Under the pieces are notes generated by a model. The model was not told the origin of the DNA. It worked only from the letters and a program-made list of their open reading frames with translations, and did no database searches. The position numbers were made by a program, and so were the translations under genes. Below, one piece after another: positions 1-7,533 of a stretch of DNA of 16,074 nucleotides (positions are counted from its first letter, which is position 1; every line of letters begins with the position of its first letter). Source of the DNA: JBLHOS01 sp047623825. GTDB taxonomy: Bacteria; Pseudomonadota; Alphaproteobacteria; Rhodobacterales; Rhodobacteraceae. The stretch spans positions 1 through 16,074 of the forward strand of contig JBLHOS010000068.1 of NCBI GenBank assembly GCA_047623825.1. The letters run 5' to 3'.

Positions 1-119
1 TGAATTGTTACGCCAATTTGCCGAACAGCCTCGAAAACTGACTTTACCTGCCTTTAAAAAACTTCAACTTGCCGGAGCTTTAGCACAATATCTTCTGGTT
101 TCTCTCGTTTTCCAGCCAT
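1..119 (-). pseudogene. IS3-family transposase OrfA, broken N-terminal fragment
   Basis: Reading leftward from the ATG at 119-117, the frame encodes MAGKREKPEDIVLKLRQVEV, the typical opening of IS3-family OrfA, the helix-turn-helix protein that binds the element ends. After 21 codons there is an in-frame TAA (56-54). Translation beyond it gives RQVKSVFEAVRQIGVT, still recognisable as OrfA (compare the usual VRQIGVT-E-TYYRW stretch), so the stop is a lesion inside the gene and not its natural end. The rest lies outside the window. The stretch 120-243 between this fragment and the next gene shows no gene or clear signal; it should contain the element's end, which I could not place. Confidence 0.65.
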
Positions 120-243
120 CGTTTAGTGCTCCTAAAACGGGATAATCATATTCCAATTGGCGGACTTCAGTGGGGGCATTCCAGTCTCCGATTGAACATT
201 CAGATTTGCACGAAAAGCTCGGATATGGTCAAGCGGCAGAAGT

Positions 244-597
244 TTATGCTTCTAACGCATATCGGCGTACCGTGATCCAAGCGATCACTAAAGCCGCGAA
301 TGCAATCATCATGCCCATCCCTTCGCGTGCAGTTTCAGTGACCCACCAGACTTCAGTGTGCCAGAACCCCGTTGTTTTGGGGAAATACCAGACGGTTCCG
401 ATCGCACCCAGCACCAAAGTGAGGATCAAAAGACGTTGCCCCCCCCCCCCTAACAACGCAGGACGATACGCGGCGAACCCGCACCAAATCGCGGCAACAG
501 CGTAGATGGCGATCCAATGGAACGCGTCAGGATCGTTGAATTGCACAACTGTAAACGCCACCATAACGGTACACATGATACCAGAGAAAATCCGCAT
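244..597 (-). CDS. TMEM220-like small membrane protein
   Basis: A 117-residue integral membrane protein with four likely membrane segments. The N-terminal FTVVQFNDPDAFHWIAIY stretch and the C-terminal VWWVTETAREGMGMMIA stretch are hallmarks of the TMEM220 family, whose function is unknown. I chose the ATG at 597 because AAAGGTG lies just upstream; a GTG at 636 would add 13 hydrophilic residues (MEKKYLKHDKGAA) atypical for the family. The loop between membrane segments 2 and 3 is encoded by a run of 12 G on the coding strand (four glycines), which would be prone to slippage. The gene is divergent from eboD across about 110 bp, so a shared regulatory region is possible. A link to the ebo system is inferred from proximity only. 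Confidence 0.8.
   Translation of the reverse strand: MRIFSGIMCTVMVAFTVVQFNDPDAFHWIAIYAVAAIWCGFAAYRPALLGGGGQRLLILTLVLGAIGTVWYFPKTTGFWHTEVWWVTETAREGMGMMIAFAALVIAWITVRRYALEA
439..450. repeat. Poly-C (coding-strand poly-G) homopolymer of 12 bases
   Basis: Twelve consecutive C on the plus strand, inside the TMEM220-like gene. At this length the reading frame is intact (four Gly codons); gain or loss of one or two bases would frameshift the second half of the protein. Long G/C tracts in coding regions are classical substrates for slipped-strand phase variation, but they are also frequent sequencing-error sites. Confidence 0.9.
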
Positions 598-705
598 TGC
601 CGCACCTTTATCATGCTTGAGATATTTCTTTTCCACATCTAGGCTTCAAAGTGGCACCGCGCAAGCCTGTCGGTTTTTTGCACTTGCACATCAGGGAAGA
701 CTGTA
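598..705. promoter_or_regulatory. Divergent intergenic region TMEM220-like / eboD
   Basis: This 108-bp gap should hold the start signals of both flanking genes. The eboD side shows a ribosome site (AGGGAAGA at about 694-701) just before the ATG at 706. I see no convincing -35/-10 pair or operator here. Confidence 0.3.
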
Positions 706-1908
706 ATGGATACCAAACACACCCGAAGTGAGCAAGGCAATCAGTCTACCGACATCCTTTGGCAACGCTTTTCAGTTCCGTATCAATATCCTGTAGCCTT
801 TGTGCGTGGGCTTTTCGACCCGCTGAACCGGCTTTTTGCCGACGTTGTGTCCCGCGACGAAACCGCAAAACAGCACCGGTGTTTCTTTATCGTTGATGAA
901 GGCTTGGCCAGCATGGACCTTGAGACGGCAATCACGGCCTATTTCAATGCCTATCCCGGCCAACTGGAACAGGTAGGCTCACCGATGATGGTGCCCGGTG
1001 GCGAGACCGTGAAAAATGATCTAGCCCACGTTGAACGGATGCAAAATGCCATTCATACTCACGCGATTGACCGCCATTCCTATGTGATTGCAATTGGCGG
1101 AGGTGCTGTGCTGGATGCAGTCGGGCTTGCGGCGGCAACGTCTCACCGTGGCGTTCGCCACATTCGCGTCCCCACAACCGTTCTGTCGCAGAATGACAGC
1201 GGTGTGGGTGTCAAGAATGCCGTGAACTTCAAAGGCATCAAGAACTACATCGGCACTTTTGCCCCGCCCTGGGCCGTGCTGAATGATTTCGATTTTCTGA
1301 CCCACCTGCCCGAACGCGAACGCATTGCAGGGATTTCCGAGGCGGTTAAAGTCGGGCTGATCCGGGACCGCGCGTTCTATCTTTGGCTTGAGGAAAACGT
1401 GCAAAGCCTTGTCACCTTCCAGCCTAGTGCAGAAGAACACATGGTCCGCCGATCTGCCGAGTTGCACATGCGCCAGATTGCCCATGGCGGTGATCCGTTT
1501 GAGATGGGGTCTGCCAGGCCATTGGATTTCGGCCATTGGTCGGCACATAAACTCGAGGCGTTGACCAACCACCATGTCCGCCACGGTGAGGCCGTGGCCA
1601 TCGGGATCGCGATTGACGCCCGTTATTCGGTTTTGGCAGGGCTGTTGCCGGAAGGCATGGATGAGCGGATTGTAGTACTGCTTGAAACGCTCGGGCTGCG
1701 GATCTGGCATCCCGCACTCGAGAACAAGGATGCAAGTGGTCGCTTGGTGTTGCTGGTTGGACTTGAAGAGTTTCAGGAACATCTTGGGGGTGAGCTGACA
1801 ATCACCTTGCTTCGTGATCTTGGCGTCGGCGTCGAGGTCAACGAAATGGATGCAGATTTAGTACAGCAATCGCTGGATTGGCTCAAAGCGCGGGCCCGTA
1901 ACACATGA
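706..1908 (+). CDS. eboD: EboD, 3-dehydroquinate-synthase-like sugar phosphate cyclase
   Basis: A 400-residue member of the NAD- and metal-dependent sugar phosphate cyclase family, to which DHQ synthase and the 2-epi-5-epi-valiolone synthases belong. Visible motifs: PGGE at 97-100; the dinucleotide-binding GGGAVLDAVG at 131-140; VPTTVLSQNDSGVGVKNAVN at 155-174; SEAVKVG at 211-217, giving metal ligand Glu212; DFGHWSAHKLE at 274-284, giving His277; and HGEAVA at 293-298, giving His293. The full Glu/His/His metal triad is therefore present and the enzyme should be active. The second-His region reads GHWSAH where true DHQ synthases have GHTFGHA, which argues for a different substrate from DAHP. 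Its 3' end overlaps eboE by ATGA (1905-1908), so the two are translationally coupled. The Ebo assignment rests on motifs plus the other five ebo genes nearby; the actual product is unknown. Confidence 0.9.
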   Translation: MDTKHTRSEQGNQSTDILWQRFSVPYQYPVAFVRGLFDPLNRLFADVVSRDETAKQHRCFFIVDEGLASMDLETAITAYFNAYPGQLEQVGSPMMVPGGETVKNDLAHVERMQNAIHTHAIDRHSYVIAIGGGAVLDAVGLAAATSHRGVRHIRVPTTVLSQNDSGVGVKNAVNFKGIKNYIGTFAPPWAVLNDFDFLTHLPERERIAGISEAVKVGLIRDRAFYLWLEENVQSLVTFQPSAEEHMVRRSAELHMRQIAHGGDPFEMGSARPLDFGHWSAHKLEALTNHHVRHGEAVAIGIAIDARYSVLAGLLPEGMDERIVVLLETLGLRIWHPALENKDASGRLVLLVGLEEFQEHLGGELTITLLRDLGVGVEVNEMDADLVQQSLDWLKARARNT

Positions 1909-3089
1909 AGCTGCCCGGTAACCTTGGCCATCTGACCTATTGCCTGAACATCCATGCGACCCAGACTTGGAATGATGTGCAGACTGCGCTGAACGGACCT
2001 GTTGCGGCAGTCAAGGCTGCGGTCAGCCCGGATGAACCCTTTGCTGTCGGGCTAAGGTTCTCTGGCGAGGCGCTGGGAGAGATGGCAGACCCCGCCAAGC
2101 GCAAGGCTTTGAAGCGCCTGATGGATCAACATGATTTTCACGGGATTACGGTCAACGGATTTCCCTACGGCCAATTCCACGGTACGCGGGTAAAGGAAGA
2201 GGTCTATCAACCTGACTGGCGTAGCGAAGAGCGTGTTCTCTACACCAACACATTGGCAGACCTCATGGCCGAGATCGCCCCACCTGGTGAAGTGGTCAGC
2301 CTGTCCACAGTGCCTGGAACTATCAAGCCACTAGCAGATGGTGCCATGGAAACGATGGCAGAAAACTACCTGCAAAGCGTCGCGCATCTGGTTAAACTTC
2401 AAAGCCGCACTGGCGTTATCGTGGCACTTGCGATTGAGCCTGAGCCTTATTGCATCCTCGAGACCATCGCTGAGGCGGTCGATTTTTTCCGAGACTACCT
2501 TTTCAGTGACGCCGCCGCCTCCCGGCTTTCGGCTCTCACCGGACTTTCGAACGCGGCTGCAATGGCCGCCTTACCCCGCCACATCGGGCTATGCTATGAT
2601 GTCTGTCATGCAGCAGTAGAATACGAAGATGCAGCAGCCAGCATCGCTAGCTTGCGCGCTGCTGGCATTCCGGTTCACAAACTGCAACTGAGCGCAGCCT
2701 TGCGTGTACCAGCCATGGGGGCTGAGCAGCGTGCCGCACTGGCCTTCTTCAATGAGCCGACCTACCTGCATCAGGTCATTCGCCGAACCTCTGACGGTTT
2801 TAAGTTCCACGTTGATCTGCCCGATGCCTTAGCCTTGGGCGACGCAACGGACGGCGAAGAATGGCGGGTGCATTTCCATGTGCCTGTCTTTATCGACGAT
2901 CTTGGTGCGTTTTCCTCGACCCGTGATTTCCTTGTCGAAATTTTGGCGTTGCACAAGGCTGACCCGATCTCGCCCCATCTAGAGATTGAAACCTACACAT
3001 GGGATGTGCTGCCTGCCTCCTTGCGAAGTGCTACGGTCCATCAGAATGTCCAGCGTGAGCTAGAGTGGGTGATGGAGCAACTGCTATGA
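1905..3089 (+). CDS. eboE: EboE, TIM-barrel metal-dependent (xylose-isomerase-like) protein
   Basis: A 394-residue protein of the EboE family, related to xylose-isomerase-like TIM barrels. The family signature GNLGHLTYCLNIH is at residues 5-17. Further conserved blocks with likely metal or substrate ligands are ALAIEPEP (174-181), CYDVCHAAVEYED (230-242), HFHVPVF (323-329) and HLEIETYTWDVLP (358-370). The last three place Asp, His and Glu at barrel strand ends, as in divalent-cation isomerases or epimerases. No signal peptide or membrane segment is visible, so it should be cytosolic. There is no ribosome site ahead of the ATG at 1905; translation is probably coupled to eboD. The exact reaction is not known for any member; the plausible partner step is isomerisation of the substrate or product of EboD. 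Confidence 0.9.
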   Translation: MKLPGNLGHLTYCLNIHATQTWNDVQTALNGPVAAVKAAVSPDEPFAVGLRFSGEALGEMADPAKRKALKRLMDQHDFHGITVNGFPYGQFHGTRVKEEVYQPDWRSEERVLYTNTLADLMAEIAPPGEVVSLSTVPGTIKPLADGAMETMAENYLQSVAHLVKLQSRTGVIVALAIEPEPYCILETIAEAVDFFRDYLFSDAAASRLSALTGLSNAAAMAALPRHIGLCYDVCHAAVEYEDAAASIASLRAAGIPVHKLQLSAALRVPAMGAEQRAALAFFNEPTYLHQVIRRTSDGFKFHVDLPDALALGDATDGEEWRVHFHVPVFIDDLGAFSSTRDFLVEILALHKADPISPHLEIETYTWDVLPASLRSATVHQNVQRELEWVMEQLL

Positions 3090-3928
3090 ACCTCCCCACC
3101 TTCCTGAAACTCGGCCGCGTTTCAAACCTTCCGACAGTGTGGACAAACGCGTTGGCGGGTGCTGTGCTGGCGGGAAACCCTACGGTCGGGTCCATCCTGA
3201 TCGTAGGGATTGCACTGACGTTGTTCTACACTGGCGGGATGTGGCTGAACGATGCCTTCGACGCCGAGATTGACGCGAAAGAGCGCAAGAGCCGTCCAAT
3301 TCCAATGGGCGAAATCGGTATCGGCACGGTATTTGTCGCAGGCTATGCCATGCTGGGCGCTGGCATATTGTTGGCCTTTGCCGTCGGGGTAACGGCGGGG
3401 CTGGCGGGCATTGCGCTGGCCATCGCAGTGATTCTTTATGACTGGCTGCACAAGAGCACCGTGCTCAGCCCGTTGATCATGGGGGCCACAAGGTTCTTGA
3501 GTTATGTGCTTGCGGCTTTGGCCGTCTCTGAGCTGACCGGATCGGTGATCTGGGGCGGGCTGGGTCTGTTGGCCTACATCATCGGTCTAACATATGCCGC
3601 CAAGCAAGAGGCTTACGATAGGCTCGGCCGAGCTTGGCCTCTGGCAGTCTTGGCTATCCCCATTGTCTATGCGTTGGCAAAAGCGGATGGAATTGGGTTG
3701 GGACTGTTGATCTGGGTTGGATTGCTTGCGGTCGTTGGGATCGCCTTGCGCTTGCTCTTTCGTCGGAACAAGGGCGATGTGCCTCGCGCTGTTGTGACGA
3801 TGATTGCGGGGATATCGCTATACGATGCGGTGTTGATTGCAGGTCTTGGGCATAGTGGTCTGGCGCTCATCGCTGTCGCAGGGTTTGCTTTGACCTTGAT
3901 CTTGCAACGAGTGGTATCAGGTACCTGA
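3086..3928 (+). CDS. eboC: EboC, UbiA-family prenyltransferase
   Basis: A 280-residue polytopic inner-membrane protein with about eight or nine hydrophobic segments. UbiA enzymes attach a polyprenyl chain to an acceptor using Mg-bound prenyl diphosphate. The first Asp-rich motif is intact: NDAFDAEID at 55-63, followed by K-E-R-K-S-RPIP to residue 73. The second block, YAAKQEAYDRLGRAWPL (160-176), matches the KxEAYDR form typical of EboC where UbiA has its second Asp-rich motif. I start at ATG 3086, which overlaps the eboE stop (ATGA); an in-frame GTG at 3065 would only add seven polar residues. It closes the eboD-eboE-eboC unit and converges on eboF with a 7-bp gap. Acceptor and prenyl donor cannot be read from the sequence. 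Confidence 0.9.
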   Translation: MNLPTFLKLGRVSNLPTVWTNALAGAVLAGNPTVGSILIVGIALTLFYTGGMWLNDAFDAEIDAKERKSRPIPMGEIGIGTVFVAGYAMLGAGILLAFAVGVTAGLAGIALAIAVILYDWLHKSTVLSPLIMGATRFLSYVLAALAVSELTGSVIWGGLGLLAYIIGLTYAAKQEAYDRLGRAWPLAVLAIPIVYALAKADGIGLGLLIWVGLLAVVGIALRLLFRRNKGDVPRAVVTMIAGISLYDAVLIAGLGHSGLALIAVAGFALTLILQRVVSGT

Positions 3929-3940
3929 ACGGGCTTCAGG
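3924..3940. terminator. Short hairpin between convergent eboC and eboF
   Basis: CCTGAA at 3924-3929 pairs perfectly with TTCAGG at 3935-3940 around a 5-base loop. It contains the stop codons of both convergent genes (TGA at 3926-3928 and, on the other strand, 3938-3936). Neither strand carries a U tract after the stem, so it is at best a weak bidirectional terminator or end-stabilising structure. Confidence 0.3.
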
Positions 3941-5321
3941 AAAACACGTGATTCAGCACCAGTGCCTTGAAATCGGTTGCCTCGACCGCGCCTTCGGGCA
4001 TCAGGTCTGGCTCTGACGAGATCACCAAAGGCCCATAATCCGGATCATCGGTGATGCGGCCATGGGTGCCTTTCACCAGCTGCGTGTCCTTCATGGATAT
4101 GATGTCCAGCAACTGCCTCTGTCCAAGCTTGCGCTTGGCCAGCTTCCAGCCTGCCGCAAGCTTTGGCGACTTGATGGCAGGATCCATAAACAGTTCCACC
4201 GGATCATATCCTGGCTTGCGATGGATATCGACAGTTCGGGCAAAATCAGGGGCCTTGTCGTCATCGAGCCAGTAATAATAGCTGAACCAACGATCAACCT
4301 CGCTGACGGCAACCAGCTCGCCCGAGCGGGGGTGATCCAGACCATTGGCCCGCTTGCCTTCCTTGTCCCAAACACTTTCTACACCGTCCAGTGACGCGAC
4401 CAGCTTGGCGACCTCACCGACACGGGAAGGATCTTTGACATAGATATGCGCAATCTGGTGATCGGCCATAGCAAAAGCGTCGCTGGCACCTGCATCCAAA
4501 ACCTCGCGGCCAAACTCTTCGGGGCGCACAGCAATCAGCCCGGCCTCCCGCAGGGCGCGGTTGATGTGGACGGCATCGGTTGCCTTAGTAATCCCGTATT
4601 CCGACACCACGACGACGCGCTGGCCGGTCTTGTCGGCGTGTTCGATCAGTTCTCCGCACAGATCGTCGATCTCGCGCAGGTCCGCCTGCAAGCGGGGGTG
4701 ATCCAGATCAGGGCCAAGCCGCTGCAGGTTATAATCCAGATGGGGCAGATAGGTCAGCGTCAATGTGGGTGCGCGCGTTTCCATGATGTGCAATGTGGAT
4801 TTAGCGATCCAGTCGGACGAAGTGATATCAGCCAGCGGCCCCCAGAACTTGAACAGCGGGAACTGACCCAGTTCTGCGTTAAGCTCGTCATGCAAGGCAG
4901 GCGGAAAAGCGTAATGGTCAGGTATCTTGCGCCCGTCTGCGGGGTACATCGGGCGCGGCGTGGCCGACCAATCTGCAGTGGCGTACATATTGTACCACCA
5001 GAACATCTTGGCGCAGGTGAAATCGGGGTTACGCAGCTTGCCCGCATCCCAGATCTTTTCGCCGTGGACCAGCTGGTTGGGCTGACGCCACAACAGAACC
5101 TCGCTGAGGTCGCGGAAGTACCAGCCATTTGCCACCGCACCATGCCCCGAAGGCAGCAGGCCGGTCACCAAAGTGGACTGCACGGTACAGGTAACAGCAG
5201 GCGTTACCGTGTTCAACGGTCGCATCCCGCCACGTGCGGCCAGTTTGGCCAGATGCGGAGTGTGGGTGCCAACCAAATGCGGGGCAAGACCAACAACCAG
5301 AATAACAAGAGTTCTTTGCAT
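3936..5321 (-). CDS. eboF: EboF, alkaline-phosphatase-superfamily hydrolase (nucleotide pyrophosphatase type)
   Basis: A 461-residue protein of the EboF family within the alkaline phosphatase / nucleotide pyrophosphatase superfamily, which hydrolyses phosphate mono- or diesters with two metal ions. The nucleophile region PAVTCTVQSTLVTGLLPSGHG (41-61) offers Thr44 or Thr46. Candidate metal ligands follow in the expected order: LPHLDYNLQRLGPD (192-205, Asp196), VVSEYGI (238-244), DHQIAHIYV (287-295, Asp287/His288) and GTHGR (418-422, His420). The N-terminal strand reads ILVVGLAPHLVG, without the Asp usual in alkaline phosphatases; I believe this is typical of EboF. There is no convincing signal peptide. 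The ATG at 5321 has AAGGAG (5332-5327) upstream. It lies 17 bp downstream of the PQQ dehydrogenase gene, almost certainly in one transcript. Confidence 0.87.
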   Translation of the reverse strand: MQRTLVILVVGLAPHLVGTHTPHLAKLAARGGMRPLNTVTPAVTCTVQSTLVTGLLPSGHGAVANGWYFRDLSEVLLWRQPNQLVHGEKIWDAGKLRNPDFTCAKMFWWYNMYATADWSATPRPMYPADGRKIPDHYAFPPALHDELNAELGQFPLFKFWGPLADITSSDWIAKSTLHIMETRAPTLTLTYLPHLDYNLQRLGPDLDHPRLQADLREIDDLCGELIEHADKTGQRVVVVSEYGITKATDAVHINRALREAGLIAVRPEEFGREVLDAGASDAFAMADHQIAHIYVKDPSRVGEVAKLVASLDGVESVWDKEGKRANGLDHPRSGELVAVSEVDRWFSYYYWLDDDKAPDFARTVDIHRKPGYDPVELFMDPAIKSPKLAAGWKLAKRKLGQRQLLDIISMKDTQLVKGTHGRITDDPDYGPLVISSEPDLMPEGAVEATDFKALVLNHVFS

Positions 5322-5338
5322 GCCTGCTCCTTGGGAGT

Positions 5339-6652
5339 TTAGGGAACTAATTTAAAGACCTTACCGGTCGTCCCGAAGGGGCCCAGCTCATCATTGGTCA
5401 GGATATACAATTCGCCCGATGCATCCGCATCAAGGCTGACAATTCGCGTGTCCAACAGCTTTAGCTGATCAAACGACCACAGATCGCCATACCTTTGCGC
5501 AGGGGTGGCTACAAACAGCTGGCCTGACGGCGCTTGGAAATCGGCGCTCCAATCCGCAAAGATCAATTTTCCTGCGAGATCGGGGATTGCCGCACCACGA
5601 TAGAACCGCGCGCCGACCACGGCTGTGCCCACACCGGTTGCGTCAACCTTGGTCGCCGGGTCCATGACTTGCATGTTGGGGTATTCGATCACCGGATCCT
5701 GAATGCGGTAACCATTGGGCCCAACGCGGGAGCATTCCAGCGGAGGATCGCGGGGTTTGGTGCGATCCACGCAATGAGTGCCTTCGCGCAGGGGCCACCC
5801 AAAGTTTCCAGGTGCGTCGATCAGGTAGATCGATTCCCACAATGTTTCGGCAATTGCGGTGACCAGTATTGCCCCGGTCTGCACATCTACGCCCAGTCGG
5901 TAGGGATTGCGAAACCCCCAAGCGTAAATTTCATCACGACCGGGTTTGCCTACGAAAGGATTGGTAGGTGGGATGCTGTATCCGGGAAAGCCCTGATCCA
6001 CGTCGATCCGCAAAATCGAGCCGAACAGCGAGGTGACGTCCTGTGCCAGGCGGTCCCAATACAACTGATCCTCGGGCACATCGAACGCAGACCAAAGCAC
6101 CTTTGGTCCTACCCCATGCGCACCGCCGCCGTCGCCCACACCGATGTAAAGATATCCGTCTGGCCCAAAAGCCAGCCCGCCACCGTTGTGTTTGCGGCTG
6201 GGCCAGTCCAGCGCGATCAGAACCCTCTCGGAGGCAGGATCAATCGTCTCGGCGCCGGGGACAAGCGTCAGTTCTGAAATCTTGCGGGTGTAGTTCCATC
6301 CCGCAGGTGCATCTCTGTGCAGTGGAGCGGAATAACTGACATAAACCCGCCCGTTGCGGGAGAAATCCGGATGCAGGGCAAAGCCAAGAAGCCCGCGTTC
6401 CTCAAACCCTTCCTCTAGTGGTGAAAGCTGAGCGCGCAGATCGAGCAAGGGTGTGCCAAGCGCACCTGACGGCTGCATCACCTGAACAATGCCTTGCTGT
6501 TCCTGAATAAACAATCGGCCTGTTCCATCATCAGGGTCGGCAATGCCGATCGGGGCGGTCAGCCCTTCAACCATCAAGCGCAATTCGGCAGCATCAACTC
6601 GCGAGCCTCCGACCACCAAAGCCAGACCCAAAATGCATATAAAAGCCTTCAT
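5339..6652 (-). CDS. PQQ-dependent sugar (aldose) dehydrogenase, exported, within the ebo locus
   Basis: A 437-residue protein of the glucose/sorbosone dehydrogenase family, six-bladed propellers that oxidise aldoses with PQQ and Ca in the periplasm. A signal peptide (about residues 1-21, ending VDA-A) is visible. Family motifs: EERGLLGFALHPDF (84-97); RKHNGGGLAFGPDG (153-166) with the probable catalytic base His155; YIGVGDGGG (169-177); WGFRNPYRLGVD (245-256); GNFGWP (282-287) and EGTHC (290-294). Cys294 and Cys307 may form a disulfide. The ATG at 6652 follows GGGAGG with a short spacer. It is first gene of a two-gene unit with eboF (17-bp gap), divergent from eboA. This is an unusual partner for ebo genes and suggests that the Ebo product, or a sugar-like precursor, is oxidised outside the cytoplasm. 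No pqq biosynthesis gene is in the window. Confidence 0.9.
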   Translation of the reverse strand: MKAFICILGLALVVGGSRVDAAELRLMVEGLTAPIGIADPDDGTGRLFIQEQQGIVQVMQPSGALGTPLLDLRAQLSPLEEGFEERGLLGFALHPDFSRNGRVYVSYSAPLHRDAPAGWNYTRKISELTLVPGAETIDPASERVLIALDWPSRKHNGGGLAFGPDGYLYIGVGDGGGAHGVGPKVLWSAFDVPEDQLYWDRLAQDVTSLFGSILRIDVDQGFPGYSIPPTNPFVGKPGRDEIYAWGFRNPYRLGVDVQTGAILVTAIAETLWESIYLIDAPGNFGWPLREGTHCVDRTKPRDPPLECSRVGPNGYRIQDPVIEYPNMQVMDPATKVDATGVGTAVVGARFYRGAAIPDLAGKLIFADWSADFQAPSGQLFVATPAQRYGDLWSFDQLKLLDTRIVSLDADASGELYILTNDELGPFGTTGKVFKLVP

Positions 6653-6678
6653 TGCCGCCTCCCTTTATGATGGTACAA

Positions 6679-6707
6679 TTTGTAGAACCTACGCGGCCCC
6701 TTAACAA
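6679..6707 (-). promoter_or_regulatory. Candidate promoter for the sugar dehydrogenase-eboF unit
   Basis: On the minus strand TTGTTA (6707-6702) and TACAAA (6684-6679) are separated by exactly 17 bp and lie about 30 bp before the start codon at 6652. Each hexamer matches the sigma-70 consensus at four of six positions, so this is suggestive only. The same 137-bp gap must also hold the eboA promoter, for which I see no convincing pair. Confidence 0.35.
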
Positions 6708-6789
6708 TCATTCATTTGATCGTCGTTGTGCTGGTGTTGCGCAGGGTTATCTGGCTAAAATGTTGGAAAGACGTTCCGGGAGAAAACAT

Positions 6790-7533
6790 ATGACACAGAC
6801 TTCTGCAGAGCTGCTGAAGCGTTGGGTAACGGCGCAGGCCCCTGATCAGGCAGACTGGATCACCGCGTCTCTGGATGCCATCTCAAAAGGCGCGCCGGAG
6901 CGGGATTTGCACATCTTTCTGGGGCTGGCCCCTCGCAGGCTTGGCAAAGCGGATCTAATTTTAAGCGCCGATGATTTGGCGGCGGCAGAGGCGTGCCGCG
7001 CCGACTGGGATCCGTCGGGCTGGAGCATCGATGGCGCAGCACGGGTCATGGCCCTGTTGAACACGACGGGTAATAGGCCTTTTTCGGAACGGTTCAAAGA
7101 CCTGCGGCGCACTGCTGATGTCTCTGAAATGATTTCGTTTTACCGCGGTCTGCCGCTGTATCCTGAGCCTGAGACTTTGGACTTTGAGGCCGGTGAAGGA
7201 TTGCGTTCCAACATCCGCGCCGTGTTCGAAGCCATCGCACATCAAAACCCGTACCCGCGCGATCATTTTGACGAACACCGCTGGAACCACATGATCCTCA
7301 AGGCCTTGTTTGTGGGCAGTACTTTGTCACCCATCGTTGGCCTGACGGAACGTGCCAATCCCGAACTGGCGCGGATATTGGTGGATTACGCCCAAGAACG
7401 CTGGGCCGCAGGCCGCCCTGTTACAAACGAATTATGGATACCTGTTAAACCGTTTCGCAATGATCCCGCCATCGCGGATCAACTGGCCAAGGCCATTGAG
7501 GACAGACAACTGACCAAGGAGGCACTCTCATGA
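6790..7533 (+). CDS. eboA: EboA
   Basis: A 247-residue soluble, mostly helical protein of the EboA family, which has no known catalytic activity. Recognition rests on the conserved C-terminal half: FYRGLPLYPEPE (117-128), EGLRSNIRAVFEAIAHQNPYP (126-146), FDEHRWNHMILKALFVG (150-166), PIVGLTERANPELARILVDY (171-190) and ERWAAGR (193-199). The frame is open back to 6652, but the ATG at 6790 is preferred because GGGAGA lies eight bases upstream and the extra N-terminal 46 residues look non-coding (they would overlap the divergent promoter). It overlaps eboB by ATGA. Cysteine-poor and without membrane segments, it is probably cytosolic. In cyanobacteria the ebo genes are required for export of the scytonemin monomer; what EboA itself does is not established. 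Confidence 0.9.
   Translation: MTQTSAELLKRWVTAQAPDQADWITASLDAISKGAPERDLHIFLGLAPRRLGKADLILSADDLAAAEACRADWDPSGWSIDGAARVMALLNTTGNRPFSERFKDLRRTADVSEMISFYRGLPLYPEPETLDFEAGEGLRSNIRAVFEAIAHQNPYPRDHFDEHRWNHMILKALFVGSTLSPIVGLTERANPELARILVDYAQERWAAGRPVTNELWIPVKPFRNDPAIADQLAKAIEDRQLTKEALS

Noticed and set aside
238..253. AGAAG/CTTCT hairpin over the end of the TMEM220-like gene
   Set aside because: Only five base pairs, a six-base loop and no U tract; not distinguishable from chance.
1021..1782. Long minus-strand open frame opposite eboD
   Set aside because: It mirrors a GC-rich coding frame, has no family character, and eboD carries all expected motifs on the plus strand.
4446..5342. Long plus-strand open frame opposite eboF (298 codons)
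   Set aside because: Its composition (many Arg, Gln, Cys, His) is that of an antisense frame; eboF has the conserved motifs.
5534..6277. Plus-strand open frame opposite the first PQQ dehydrogenase
   Set aside because: No recognisable domain; fully within a well supported gene on the other strand.
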